Source: Candidatus Geoarchaeota archaeon (GTDB lineage Archaea > Thermoproteota > Thermoprotei > Gearchaeales > WAQG01). From it: 7,862 nucleotides of DNA. The notes beneath the pieces are model-generated. The model had not been told where the DNA came from and made no database searches. It saw nothing but the letters and a program-made list of their open reading frames with translations. The stretch is from positions 1 to 7,862 of the forward strand of contig WAQG01000124.1 of assembly GCA_015520395.1 (NCBI GenBank), in the 5' to 3' direction. The translations under genes were made by a program, and so were the position numbers. The stretch's first letter is position 1, and every line of letters begins with the position of its first letter. This document shows, piece by piece, positions 1-6,338 of the stretch.

Positions 1-913
1 TCTCGGGCACGACGATAAGCTGCTTAGCCTGCCTTTCAGGGGCCAGCCTCAAAGGCTTAACTTCCACAGTCGGTCTGACCTGCGGCTTTTGAACAACCTT
101 CTCCACAGGAACCTTGCTGTTAAGCGCCCTAGCTATCTCCTTGCCCGTAAGTTCCTCCACCTCTCTCCCCGGCGGAGCCCTTGCAACGTAGTCCACCTTG
201 GCCTTCGTGAGCAGCGTCTTAAGGACGATATCTCCGCCCCTATCCCCGTCAAGGAACGCTATCACGACCTTTTTCTTCTTCGTGAGTTTTGCAAGGCTGT
301 CAGGAACTGTAGAGGCTCCTCCAATGGCCACAACATTGGTGTATCCATGTTTAAGAAGGTTCAGTACATCCGCCCTCCCCTCAACTATTATCAGCTCATC
401 AGCCTTCTCGGCGTCGGGGCCTGCAGGGAGCTTCTCAGGCCCATAGGTCGTGATCTTCTCGGTTCTAAGAGAGGCTACGACCTCCTCGATCAGCTTCTTC
501 GACTCGATCTCTTCCTCTTCCTTCCACTTCGAAAGTAGCTCTTTAGCCCTCTCAAGTATTTTTCTTCTTTTCTCCTCACGAACGTCAACCAGCTTTTCAA
601 CCCACACCCTTGCCGCACTTGGCCCAACCTTATCGATCGTCTCTACGGCAGCGGCGATCAGCGCCGTCTCCGGCTTATCTAGGCTTGTCGGTATCCTTAT
701 TTCGCCCACGGTTTTGCCATTTTTTATCTTGAGGCTAACCTCTATCCTACCTACCTTGCCGGTCTTCTGAAGCTCTCTAAGCTCCAGCTCGTCTCCAAGC
801 AGCCCCTCGGTTTGCCCGAATATCGCCCCTATTATGTCGGGCTTCTCGACGACGCCATCTACCTCGAACTTAGCGATGATCATGTATTTTACCGCTATCG
901 GTGCTCCTCCCAC
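1..913 (-). CDS. dnaG: Archaeal DnaG-type primase / exosome-associated protein, 3' end cut off by the window
   Basis: Translating the minus strand from 913 gives 304 uninterrupted codons running off the window edge, so the C-terminus is missing. The N-terminus (IIAKFEVDGVVEKPDIIGAI, then FGQTEGLLGDELELRELQ) is the signature of archaeal DnaG. The Toprim domain follows, with the catalytic Glu in EGRADVLNLL (E178) and the metal-binding DGDRGGD (D222, D224). A lysine/glutamate-rich helix at about 125-150 precedes it. The family is known as a Toprim primase and as a subunit of the archaeal RNA exosome. I chose GTG at 913 because GGTGA lies 6 nt upstream and an in-frame TGA closes the frame above; the ATG at 883 would drop ten residues and is the alternative. 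It is separated from pheT by a 171-nt gap that holds a candidate H/ACA RNA, so it probably has its own promoter. Confidence 0.95.
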   Translation of the reverse strand, partial: MGGAPIAVKYMIIAKFEVDGVVEKPDIIGAIFGQTEGLLGDELELRELQKTGKVGRIEVSLKIKNGKTVGEIRIPTSLDKPETALIAAAVETIDKVGPSAARVWVEKLVDVREEKRRKILERAKELLSKWKEEEEIESKKLIEEVVASLRTEKITTYGPEKLPAGPDAEKADELIIVEGRADVLNLLKHGYTNVVAIGGASTVPDSLAKLTKKKKVVIAFLDGDRGGDIVLKTLLTKAKVDYVARAPPGREVEELTGKEIARALNSKVPVEKVVQKPQVRPTVEVKPLRLAPERQAKQLIVVPE

Positions 914-945
914 ATCTACTCACCGCCTCTAGAAGTCGCAACATA

Positions 946-953
946 GATATTAA
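946..953 (-). promoter_or_regulatory. Candidate TATA box for dnaG
   Basis: The minus strand reads TTAATATC here inside an A/T-rich patch in an otherwise G/C-rich gap. Its centre is about 36 nt from the dnaG GTG, which would place transcription start near 923 and leave a very short leader containing GGTGA. This is a position-and-composition call only. Confidence 0.35.
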
Positions 954-971
954 CCTATAGTCTGGTGCGGC

Positions 972-1046
972 TGTACCCCGGTTACAACACACGGGCTCAT
1001 AGACGGCGCATCACGCTCCACTCGCCCGTGCTCTCTCGCCCGGGGC
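972..1046 (-). ncRNA. Candidate single-hairpin H/ACA box guide RNA
   Basis: The minus strand folds as follows. The lower stem is CCCCGG (1045-1040) with CCGGGG (981-976), plus a possible G-U pair 1046/975. The 5' pocket strand GCGAGAGA is 1039-1032. The upper stem is GCACGGGC (1031-1024) with GCCCGTGT (996-989), 8 bp including one G-U. Facing GA dinucleotides (1023-1022 and 998-997) can form the tandem sheared G-A pairs of a kink-turn, followed by a short imperfect apical stem. The 3' pocket strand GTTGTAA is 988-982. An ACA triplet (974-972) sits one nucleotide after the lower stem, 14 nt from the base of the upper stem, which is the spacing known for archaeal H/ACA guides. Such RNAs assemble with Cbf5, Nop10, Gar1 and L7Ae to direct pseudouridylation. 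The apical C-stem is weak (4-nt bulge, one mismatch), and I could not name a target. It could instead be a structured 5' leader of dnaG. Confidence 0.6.
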
Positions 1047-1060
1047 TTGTCGCCGCATGT

Positions 1061-1067
1061 AATAATA
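1061..1067 (-). promoter_or_regulatory. A/T-rich box upstream of the H/ACA candidate
   Basis: The minus strand reads TATTATT shortly after the pheT stop, the only TATA-like stretch before the H/ACA hairpin. The spacing to the first stem base (1046) is about 18 nt, shorter than the usual 25 or so, so it is either an imperfect promoter or unrelated and the RNA is processed from the pheT transcript. Confidence 0.25.
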
Positions 1068-1084
1068 GGGGAAAACCTGTATTT

Positions 1085-2758
1085 TTACCTTCTCCCCTCG
1101 TAAATTTCCAATAGCTTCTCAAGGCTTATCTCGAAGGCCGCAACTGGGTTTCTAAGGCCGAAGTTAAGTATAACCTCTGGATGTACCTCCCCTATTATCC
1201 CGATGTCGACCCCCTCAACCTCCACCCTAGCCGTTCTTCCCTCTATGAAGCTTGGGTGGCTGACCGCTTTAAGCTTAGGCTCCATTTCTAGGGGTGAGAG
1301 GAGCGCGTAAAGTACAGACTGTATCTCCTCGAAGCTAACGGAGTACTGTGTTATGGCTGCACACATCCTGGACTCCTGCCTTGTAAGGGTCTCATACCTG
1401 TCATCCCTCTCCACCACATAGCCTATCTCGAACACCCTCTGGGGATAGGGGGCCTTAAGGTTGTGGCCCAGGAAGCTGAGGACTCCTGGAAGCAGCCATA
1501 TCCTAAGTCCACTATACTCGGCTGACAGAGGATTCTCAACCTCGACCATCCGCGCCCTGAGGGAATCGTCCAGACGCATCTTATATATCTGGACGGCTGG
1601 GGAGGTCATCATGTAGTTTAAGACCTCCTGAAAGCCTAGGCCCACCATTATCTCAGCAAGAAACCTTTCAAGCTTCCTTATGGGGAGCTCCCCTCCCCTC
1701 GTTTGGAGGAGTGGGAGGACGGGCTCTATGTTGTTGTAGCCATAGGCTATCGCTATATCCTCAACTATATCGATCGGGTGAAGGACGTCGAGCCTATAGG
1801 GAGGAACCCTAACCTTGATTACGCCCTCCTCAAGCCTGGGTGAAAGCCTCATCCTTTCCATCAAAATAAACATCTCTTCAAGATCCAGGTCAAGCCCGAG
1901 GATCGAGGCCGGCATGTCTAGGGGTACCTCAACCTCAAAGGGCTCGACATCGGGCATTAGCGTGACGCCGTCCGGGTAAACCGTTGGGACGGGCTCTATC
2001 GACTCAGCCCTCTCAGCCAGGTTAAACGCCACCAGCATCGCCACTCTACTCACAAACCCATAGTCGAACCCCGTTGAATCTATGAAGAGATCGGTCGTCT
2101 CGACAGTCACCCTCGTGTCCTCACTGTTAATTATAGGAGGCATCGAAAGCACGGTTCCCCGGGAATCCGTCAGAAGTGGGGCGATCTCGCCGACTAGGTG
2201 GGCGTACCTCATCCCCTTCTCAGTCGATGAGAGGATTTCAGCCCCGCTCATCTCAACCTCGCTGTCAAGGGGCCTGAACCTTATCTTCTCTAAGGGCCTC
2301 GCAAAATACCTGATATCACCCTCGATCCTCGAAAGGTCATAAAGGCCTATGGATGCCTTTCTCCTATCCCTACAGAGGGTTTGATGGAGCTTCTCCTGAA
2401 ACTGCATTATATGGGCAAGCCCCTCCTCGTTAAACCTGACTCCCCTAACTATGAAGCCGGCCACATGGGGCCTAACCTTCATGACCGACTCGTCAACAAT
2501 TATCCTTCTCGTCGGGCTGCCTATCCTGTATCTTGGAACGCCTGTCTCGAGCTCCAGAAGGCCTTTAAGGGCCCTTGCGATCCCCTCGACGGAGAACATA
2601 TCGGGTCTATCCGCGGTTATCTCAATGGTTAGGACGCTGCCCTCCCACTCCTCTATCTCACACTTAGCATTCTCAAGCAAGGCCTATAAAAGCTTCTGAT
2701 CAAGCCTCCTGCCCAGGAGCCTGAATAGTTCCTCAACATCAAAGCTTATTTTCGGCAA
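1085..2758 (-). CDS. pheT: Phenylalanyl-tRNA synthetase beta subunit, with an in-frame TAG at codon 25
   Basis: PheT pairs with PheS to charge tRNA-Phe in the cytoplasm. Hallmarks in the open part are EITADRPDMFSVEGIARALK near the N-terminus, the central B3/B4-like editing region, a B5-like segment (DIVEDIAIAYGYNNIEP), and the catalytic-like domain ending at VAAFEISLEKLLEIYEG, stop TAA. The continuous frame starts only at TTG 2680 (531 residues). Upstream in the same frame, however, lies MPKISFDVEELFRLLGRR, starting at TTG 2758 with GAGGTGGG 6 nt ahead. This looks like a normal PheT N-terminus and leads without a gap into LLENAKCEIEEWEG. Only one TAG (2686-2684) interrupts it. Read through, the protein would be 557 residues, a usual archaeal length. 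The true start overlaps the pheS end by 20 nt, as expected in this tight operon. The alternatives are initiation at TTG 2680, where I see no Shine-Dalgarno sequence, a suppressed amber codon, a recent nonsense mutation, or a sequence error. Confidence 0.9.
2684..2686 (-). other. In-frame TAG within the pheT N-terminus
   Basis: The codon lies in RLDQKLL-TAG-ALLENAKCE. Both sides are in the same frame and the spacing matches ordinary PheT proteins, so it replaces one residue rather than marking an insertion. Nearby rps11, rps13, rpl14e and cbf5 all end in TAG, so TAG works as a stop in this genome. Confidence 0.85.
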
Positions 2759-4250
2759 TCCTAACCCACCTCGCGTTACGTATCTTCTCTATATCCCGCG
2801 TGAACAGGTCACGAATATCATCTATCCCCATAGCGGCCATCGCCAGCCTCCCTATACCTATACCCCACGCCAAAACTGGCTTCTTAACGCCCAGCGGAAG
2901 CCTGACCTCAGGCCTAAACATCCCACCTGGAAGCGCCTCAATCCACCCCAGCCTATCATGGTAAACGTAGCCCTCCACGCTCGGCTCAGTGAAGGGGAAG
3001 TAGGCTGGCCTAAAGCGAACCTTCTCAATCCCCAGCCTCTTTGCAAACTCCTTAAGGAAGCCTAGGAGGTTGGCAAAGGTTAGTCCATCGCCCACAACTA
3101 TGCCCTCACACTGGTGGAACTCCATTGAATGCGTTGGGTCGAGAACATCCGGCCTGAAGTTCCTCGAAAGGGCAAAAACCTTAACTGGCTCGTCCCCATG
3201 CTCATACAGGTACCTCACCGAGACGGCGGTCGTCTGGGTTCTAAGTATCAGCCTCCTCGCTATATCGGCACTCCACTTATAGCCCCACCCCTTAGAGCCG
3301 GTCGTCCACCCATCCTCATGAACCCTCCTAACCCTCTCAACAACCCCGCCTGCCGGCAGTCTGCCTAGGTTTGGGGGCGCCACCCTGTAGCTATCATGGA
3401 TCTCCCTCGCCGGATGATCCTGCGCCTGAAACAGAGCGTCGAAATTCCAGAACTCAAGCTCGACGAAGGGCCCCTCAGCCTCCCTGAAGCCCATCTCCAG
3501 AAGTATCCTCCTTACCTCCTCCAGGAATATCGAGTAGAAGTGACGGCGCCCAGGGTAGACCTTAGGGGGCCTCGCGGACACGTCATAGTACTTCAGCTTA
3601 ACCCTCCTCCATCTACCACTAACTATATCGTCGCTTGTCAGGACCGTCTTCTCCTCAACAATCTCGAGCAGCCCCCCGGACAGTAGGCGCAGGCCATCGC
3701 TGGTAAGCAGGAGCCGTTTAAGCTTAACAACCCGCTCCTCAGCTAACCCCCTCCTCACAAGCTCCCTACACAAACTATAAAGCTCTAATCCAACCTCAAC
3801 CCTCATCTCACCATCGAACCTTTGAAGCAGATCCTGAAGCACGCTCCTGCACTCAGAGGCCAGAAGCCTCACAACCCCGCCCTTCACCTCTATATATCCA
3901 AGCCTCTTAGCATGGCCAATGGCTATCCCCAACTCCCTTCTGGACAGGCCTGCCACCTGGGCTACTTCGGATAAAGGCGCCTCACCCCCAACGGCCCTCA
4001 GAGCACGGCAAAGCCTAATCTCCGGAAGCCCAACTTCACGATACCTGGCGCCCTCTTCCGTCAGCCTGAAGACGCCTAGCCTCTTCTCCTCGGTTCTAAT
4101 CAGCCCAGCCAGCCTCTCGATCATAGACATTATAGTTGCAACTGGCAGCCCCAGCTCCTTAGCCAGCTCCTCGGGGGTGCCAGAACCACCTCTCTCCGCT
4201 AACCTAAAAAGTAGGTTGTACTCACTCCTGGACACCTTCAACCTCAACAC
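2739..4250 (-). CDS. pheS: Phenylalanyl-tRNA synthetase alpha subunit
   Basis: This is the catalytic subunit of the (alpha-beta)2 class II enzyme that activates Phe and charges tRNA-Phe. Residues 1-130 are winged-helix/HTH modules (for example TPEELAKELGLPVATIMSMI and APLSEVAQVAGLSRRELG), typical of archaeal and eukaryotic PheS and used in tRNA contact. The catalytic domain shows motif 1 around GFREAEGPFVELEFWNFDAL (255-274), QDHPARE (277-283), motif 2 NFRPDVLDPTHSMEFHQCEG (364-383), the Phe-pocket segment YFPFTEPSVEGYVYH (417-431) and motif 3 GIGIGRLAM (463-471). At 503 residues it is a normal full length. GTG at 4250 overlaps the coaD end by 29 nt and I see no gap for a promoter. TTG or GTG codons a few residues in (4247, 4235) are other possible starts. 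The stop TGA overlaps the pheT N-terminal region. Confidence 0.97.
   Translation of the reverse strand: MLRLKVSRSEYNLLFRLAERGGSGTPEELAKELGLPVATIMSMIERLAGLIRTEEKRLGVFRLTEEGARYREVGLPEIRLCRALRAVGGEAPLSEVAQVAGLSRRELGIAIGHAKRLGYIEVKGGVVRLLASECRSVLQDLLQRFDGEMRVEVGLELYSLCRELVRRGLAEERVVKLKRLLLTSDGLRLLSGGLLEIVEEKTVLTSDDIVSGRWRRVKLKYYDVSARPPKVYPGRRHFYSIFLEEVRRILLEMGFREAEGPFVELEFWNFDALFQAQDHPAREIHDSYRVAPPNLGRLPAGGVVERVRRVHEDGWTTGSKGWGYKWSADIARRLILRTQTTAVSVRYLYEHGDEPVKVFALSRNFRPDVLDPTHSMEFHQCEGIVVGDGLTFANLLGFLKEFAKRLGIEKVRFRPAYFPFTEPSVEGYVYHDRLGWIEALPGGMFRPEVRLPLGVKKPVLAWGIGIGRLAMAAMGIDDIRDLFTRDIEKIRNARWVRIAENKL
2765..2772 (-). promoter_or_regulatory. Shine-Dalgarno site supporting the upstream pheT start
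   Basis: GAGGTGGG on the minus strand ends 6 nt before the TTG at 2758. It favours translation from the upstream start, ahead of the in-frame TAG. No comparable site precedes the downstream TTG at 2680. Confidence 0.6.
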
Positions 4251-4752
4251 CCCTTAACGCGGGTGTTAGAAGCCTTGTGAGCAGGCGGCCATCCTTATCA
4301 ACCTCGCTGAGCCTCACCCTAGTAGCCCTAAGCGGCCGCCCGTCCTCCGCCTTGACTATCTCAACAACAACTATCTTTAAAGGTTTGAGGCCCCTTCGCT
4401 CCCTAATCAGATTTATCTCTATCGCCCTGGGCAGGGTCTCCTCGCTCACAACAATAACGTCTATCGAAGGGTCATAGATCGTTGGACCGTAAGGATCCCT
4501 AAGCTCAACCACCCGGAACCTAGACCCCCTCAACCTGCTCGAAACATAACTACTTATTATTTTGACCCTCTCCTCAAATGGCTTGATAAGACTGCTTAGG
4601 GCCTTGTTTTTGATAAGGTCGTCGGAAACAACCCCGATGACTATCTCGTTACAGCCCAGGGAGAGCGCAGTGTCGATCAGCTTCTTATGGCCTATGTGCA
4701 GCCTGTCGAAGGTTCCGCCTATGGCTACCTTGTTACACGTCATAATAGCCAC
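4222..4752 (-). CDS. coaD: Archaeal phosphopantetheine adenylyltransferase
   Basis: The enzyme transfers AMP from ATP to 4'-phosphopantetheine to make dephospho-CoA, the penultimate step of coenzyme A synthesis. The nucleotidyltransferase fold is marked by VAIGGTFDRLHIGH (residues 9-22), whose HIGH motif binds the ATP phosphates. A second conserved site is LRATRVRLSEVDKDGRLL (141-158), standing where the family usually has an ISSTRIR-like motif; here the serines are replaced by Arg and Ala, a modest oddity. GTG at 4752 has GGAG about 8 nt upstream; ATG at 4743 would give MTCNKVAIGG and is equally acceptable. The gene begins only 3 nt after the rps11 stop and in the same frame, and its end overlaps pheS. 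Its place between ribosomal protein and PheRS genes suggests shared transcription rather than a shared pathway. Confidence 0.93.
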   Translation of the reverse strand: MAIMTCNKVAIGGTFDRLHIGHKKLIDTALSLGCNEIVIGVVSDDLIKNKALSSLIKPFEERVKIISSYVSSRLRGSRFRVVELRDPYGPTIYDPSIDVIVVSEETLPRAIEINLIRERRGLKPLKIVVVEIVKAEDGRPLRATRVRLSEVDKDGRLLTRLLTPALRGVEVEGVQE

Positions 4753-4755
4753 ACG

Positions 4756-5169
4756 CTAGACTCTCCTACCTCTCCTTCCACCAGGCTTCCTGGTCGTGTC
4801 GTGTGGAAGCGGCGTAACATCCTCAATGCGGCCTATTATCAGCCCAGCCCTCGCCAAGGCCCTGATAGCGGCACTTGCCCCTATCCCAGGGGTCTTCTGG
4901 CCATGTCCCCCAGGAGCCCTAACCTTTATATGGATGGCATTTATCCCCTTAGCCTTAGCCATCTCCGCCACCCTGGCGGCCGCCAGCATCGCCGCATAGG
5001 GGGTCTTCTTCTCCCTATCAACCTTGGCTACAACGCCGCTACTAGCCCATGCGAAGGTATGGGCTCCCGACAGGTCGGTTATGTATATCAGCGTGTTGTT
5101 GCGAGATGAGTATATGTGGGCTATGCCCCACCTCAACCTCGGCTTCTTCTCCTTCGGCTCCTCAGCCAA
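4756..5169 (-). CDS. rps11: Ribosomal protein uS11 (30S platform)
   Basis: uS11 sits on the platform of the small subunit near the mRNA exit. Conserved blocks are WGIAHIYSSRNNTLIYITDL (residues 14-33), the glycine-rich GGHGQKTPGIGASAAIRAL and the terminal PLPHDTTRKPGGRRGRRV, with the RRGRRV tail exactly as in archaeal uS11. At 137 residues it is full length. It starts at TTG 5169, 8 nt inside rps4, behind the very strong site at 5173-5185, which decides the start. The stop is TAG. Confidence 0.97.
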   Translation of the reverse strand: MAEEPKEKKPRLRWGIAHIYSSRNNTLIYITDLSGAHTFAWASSGVVAKVDREKKTPYAAMLAAARVAEMAKAKGINAIHIKVRAPGGHGQKTPGIGASAAIRALARAGLIIGRIEDVTPLPHDTTRKPGGRRGRRV

Positions 5170-5647
5170 CTAGATCACCCCTCCTAAGCATTATCTTATC
5201 CTCCTCATCCCTCTTAACAAGGTATCCGGGGCGGCTGACTATCTGCCCGCCTATAAGAACGTGCCTATGAACTATGAGCTGCCTGGCATGATATATCGAT
5301 TTGGCCAGACCCTTCTCATACACAATCGTCTGAAGCCTCCTCTTAAGGATGTCCTCAACAGTCAGGCCCAATATGTCATCTATAGACGCATCGCTGCCAA
5401 TTATGCCCATCCTATAAAGCTTGCCAGCAAGAACCTTCAACCTCTCAGATCTCTCAGGCTCGGGTAACACAAGGAGTCTGCGGGCCTGGGCCCTGATTTT
5501 CCTAAGCATTGTTCGAGCCCTCCAAAGCTCCCTCTTATTCCTCAAACCATAACGCCCAACGAGCTCAAGTTCGGCAAGGAGAACCTCCTTACGCCAAGGG
5601 TGCCGGGGGCCCCTCCACTTCTTCCTTGGCTTCTTCGGATCCCCCAT
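5162..5647 (-). CDS. rps4: Ribosomal protein uS4
   Basis: uS4 is a primary 16S rRNA binder in the small-subunit body. The protein starts MGDPKKPRKKWRGPRHPW, the usual archaeal N-terminus, and contains the S4 RNA-binding domain at about residues 101-147 (RRLQTIVYEKGLAKSIYHAR, QLIVHRHVLIGGQIVSRPGY). The length of 161 residues is normal. A longer reading from GTG 5656 is possible on paper, but that GTG is part of the Shine-Dalgarno site (5651-5662), so ATG 5647 is preferred. It follows rps13 by 19 nt and overlaps rps11 by 8 nt. Confidence 0.97.
   Translation of the reverse strand: MGDPKKPRKKWRGPRHPWRKEVLLAELELVGRYGLRNKRELWRARTMLRKIRAQARRLLVLPEPERSERLKVLAGKLYRMGIIGSDASIDDILGLTVEDILKRRLQTIVYEKGLAKSIYHARQLIVHRHVLIGGQIVSRPGYLVKRDEEDKIMLRRGDLVG
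5173..5185 (-). promoter_or_regulatory. Strong Shine-Dalgarno site for rps11
   Basis: AGGAGGGGTGATC on the minus strand lies 3 nt before the TTG start at 5169 and resembles the complement of the archaeal 16S rRNA 3' end (GATCACCTCC). It lies inside the rps4 coding end and supports the weak-looking TTG codon as the true start. Confidence 0.8.
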
Positions 5648-5650
5648 TAA

Positions 5651-5662
5651 GATCACCCTCCC
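5651..5662 (-). promoter_or_regulatory. Shine-Dalgarno site fixing the rps4 start
   Basis: GGGAGGGTGATC on the minus strand precedes ATG 5647 by 3 nt. It contains the in-frame GTG at 5656 and therefore argues against starting there. Confidence 0.75.
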
Positions 5663-5666
5663 AGCA

Positions 5667-6137
5667 CTACCTCTTCTTAGGCTTCCTAGTCACACCAACA
5701 GTCATCCCTGTCCGCCCAGTAGTCTTTGTTCTTTGACCCCTAACCTTAAGTCCAAGGGCGTGTCTAATGCCCTTCCAGCTCTTAATACTCTTCATGAGAT
5801 CTATATCGCCCTTAACCTTTAAGACCAGGTCGGAGCCTATGAGGTGCATGTCCTTCCCAGTCTCCGGATCCCTTGGCCTATTCATATACCATCCAGGAAC
5901 TCCCAGCTCCGGTAGTCGTGCAATGGTCTCCTCGATCCTCTTAACCTCCTCGTCGGTGAGAGTGCCAACGCGCCTCTCAGGATCAACGTTTGCAAGCCTG
6001 GCAATCAGGTAAGCCGTATTTATCCCCACACCCTTAATCCTGTGAAGGGCATAGAAAACCTTGTCTAGCCCGTTCAAGTCCTTCCCAGCTATCCTCACTA
6101 TATACCTGAACTCCTCGCTCAAGGCCCTCTCCACCAT
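5667..6137 (-). CDS. rps13: Ribosomal protein uS13
   Basis: uS13 is a head protein of the 30S subunit that contacts the P-site tRNA and the 50S subunit. The H2TH-like region FYALHRIKGVGINTAYLIAR (residues 28-47), the archaeal insert GVPGWYMNRPRDPETGKDMH and the basic tail HALGLKVRGQRTKTTGRTG (125-143) identify it. At 156 residues it is full length. ATG 6137 is 43 nt downstream of the tRNA and opens the six-gene operon. The TATA-like element at 6154-6160 is so close that the transcript is probably leaderless or nearly so. The stop is TAG. Confidence 0.97.
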   Translation of the reverse strand: MVERALSEEFRYIVRIAGKDLNGLDKVFYALHRIKGVGINTAYLIARLANVDPERRVGTLTDEEVKRIEETIARLPELGVPGWYMNRPRDPETGKDMHLIGSDLVLKVKGDIDLMKSIKSWKGIRHALGLKVRGQRTKTTGRTGMTVGVTRKPKKR

Positions 6138-6153
6138 AAAAACACAGCAGGGC

Positions 6154-6160
6154 TAAAATA
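6154..6160 (-). promoter_or_regulatory. Candidate TATA box for the rps13 operon
   Basis: The minus strand reads TATTTTA after an A-rich stretch, in the short gap between the tRNA and rps13. Its centre is about 20 nt from the ATG, which would put the transcription start at or just inside the start codon, as in leaderless archaeal mRNAs. Confidence 0.5.
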
Positions 6161-6180
6161 CTTTTTGCCCAGAATAAGCG

Positions 6181-6288
6181 TGGCGCCGGGGGCGGGATTC
6201 GAACCCGCGCGGGCCAGAGGCCCACAGGCTCTCCAGGCCTGCGCCCTACCGTTGCCCGCCCCCTGGAGGGGCTCTAGGCGACCCCGGC
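6181..6288 (-). tRNA. tRNA-Ser(GGA) with a D-loop intron and encoded CCA
   Basis: The acceptor stem is GCCGGGG with CCCCGGC, discriminator G, and the CCA end is encoded (6183-6181). The anticodon stem CAGGC/GCCTG encloses loop CTGGAGA, giving anticodon GGA for UCC/UCU codons. A long variable arm GGGCC-TCT-GGCCC marks a class II serine tRNA. The T-arm is GCGGG-TTCGAAT-CCCGC. The D-stem is GCC with GGC, and the canonical GGTAG of the D-loop is present, but 22 extra bases (6252-6273) separate position 15 from it. Removing them leaves a tRNA of 86 nt including CCA, a normal size for serine, with a short D-loop (TAG-C-GG-TAG). There is no intron at the usual 37/38 site. It lies between cbf5 and rps13 with its own TATA box. 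Confidence 0.95.
6252..6273 (-). other. tRNA intron (22 nt) in the D-loop, after position 15, with BHB motif
   Basis: The insertion forms a strict bulge-helix-bulge. The central 4-bp helix is GCCT (6279-6276) with GGGC (6257-6254), including one U-G pair. The 5' bulge AGA is cut between G6274 and A6273. The 3' bulge AAC is cut between A6252 and C6251. Inside is the intron stem GCCC/GGGC (6272-6269 with 6261-6258), which can extend by one pair. The outer side continues with C9-G18. This is the substrate form recognised by the archaeal tRNA-splicing endonuclease. D-loop introns are non-canonical. Confidence 0.88.
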
Positions 6289-6312
6289 GCCAAGTAATAA
6301 GAGCACACAAGG

Positions 6313-6321
6313 AAAATTTAA
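6313..6321 (-). promoter_or_regulatory. TATA box of the tRNA-Ser gene
   Basis: The minus strand reads TTAAATTTT in the gap after cbf5, preceded by a purine-rich AGGTTAAGG that could serve as a BRE. The centre is 29 nt upstream of the tRNA 5' end, implying a leader of a few nucleotides. Position and composition fit an archaeal tRNA promoter well. Confidence 0.7.
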
Positions 6322-6338
6322 CCTTAACCTACCACAGT

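Noticed and set aside
89..770. Plus-strand open frames opposite dnaG
   Set aside because: They are antisense to a fully conserved dnaG frame, have no recognisable domains, and are rich in Ser/Leu as expected of frames opposite a coding strand.
914..1084. A missed small protein gene in the dnaG-pheT gap
   Set aside because: I found no open frame with a start and ribosome-binding site; the H/ACA-like hairpin accounts for most of the gap.
2684..2686. An intron removing the pheT TAG
   Set aside because: The reading on both sides is in frame with normal PheT spacing and no bulge-helix-bulge can be drawn, so nothing appears inserted.
3070..4257. Plus-strand open frames opposite pheS
   Set aside because: They are shadows of the conserved PheS frame with no family resemblance or ribosome-binding sites.
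5647..5667. General TAG recoding as pyrrolysine in this organism
   Set aside because: Reading through the rps13 TAG (5669-5667) would run into rps4 out of frame, and uS11, uS13, eL14 and Cbf5 all end at natural C-termini with TAG.
6252..6273. A large natural D-loop, or a broken tRNA
   Set aside because: The insertion alone forms the BHB with correct bulges, and its removal leaves a regular serine tRNA, so an intron explains it better.
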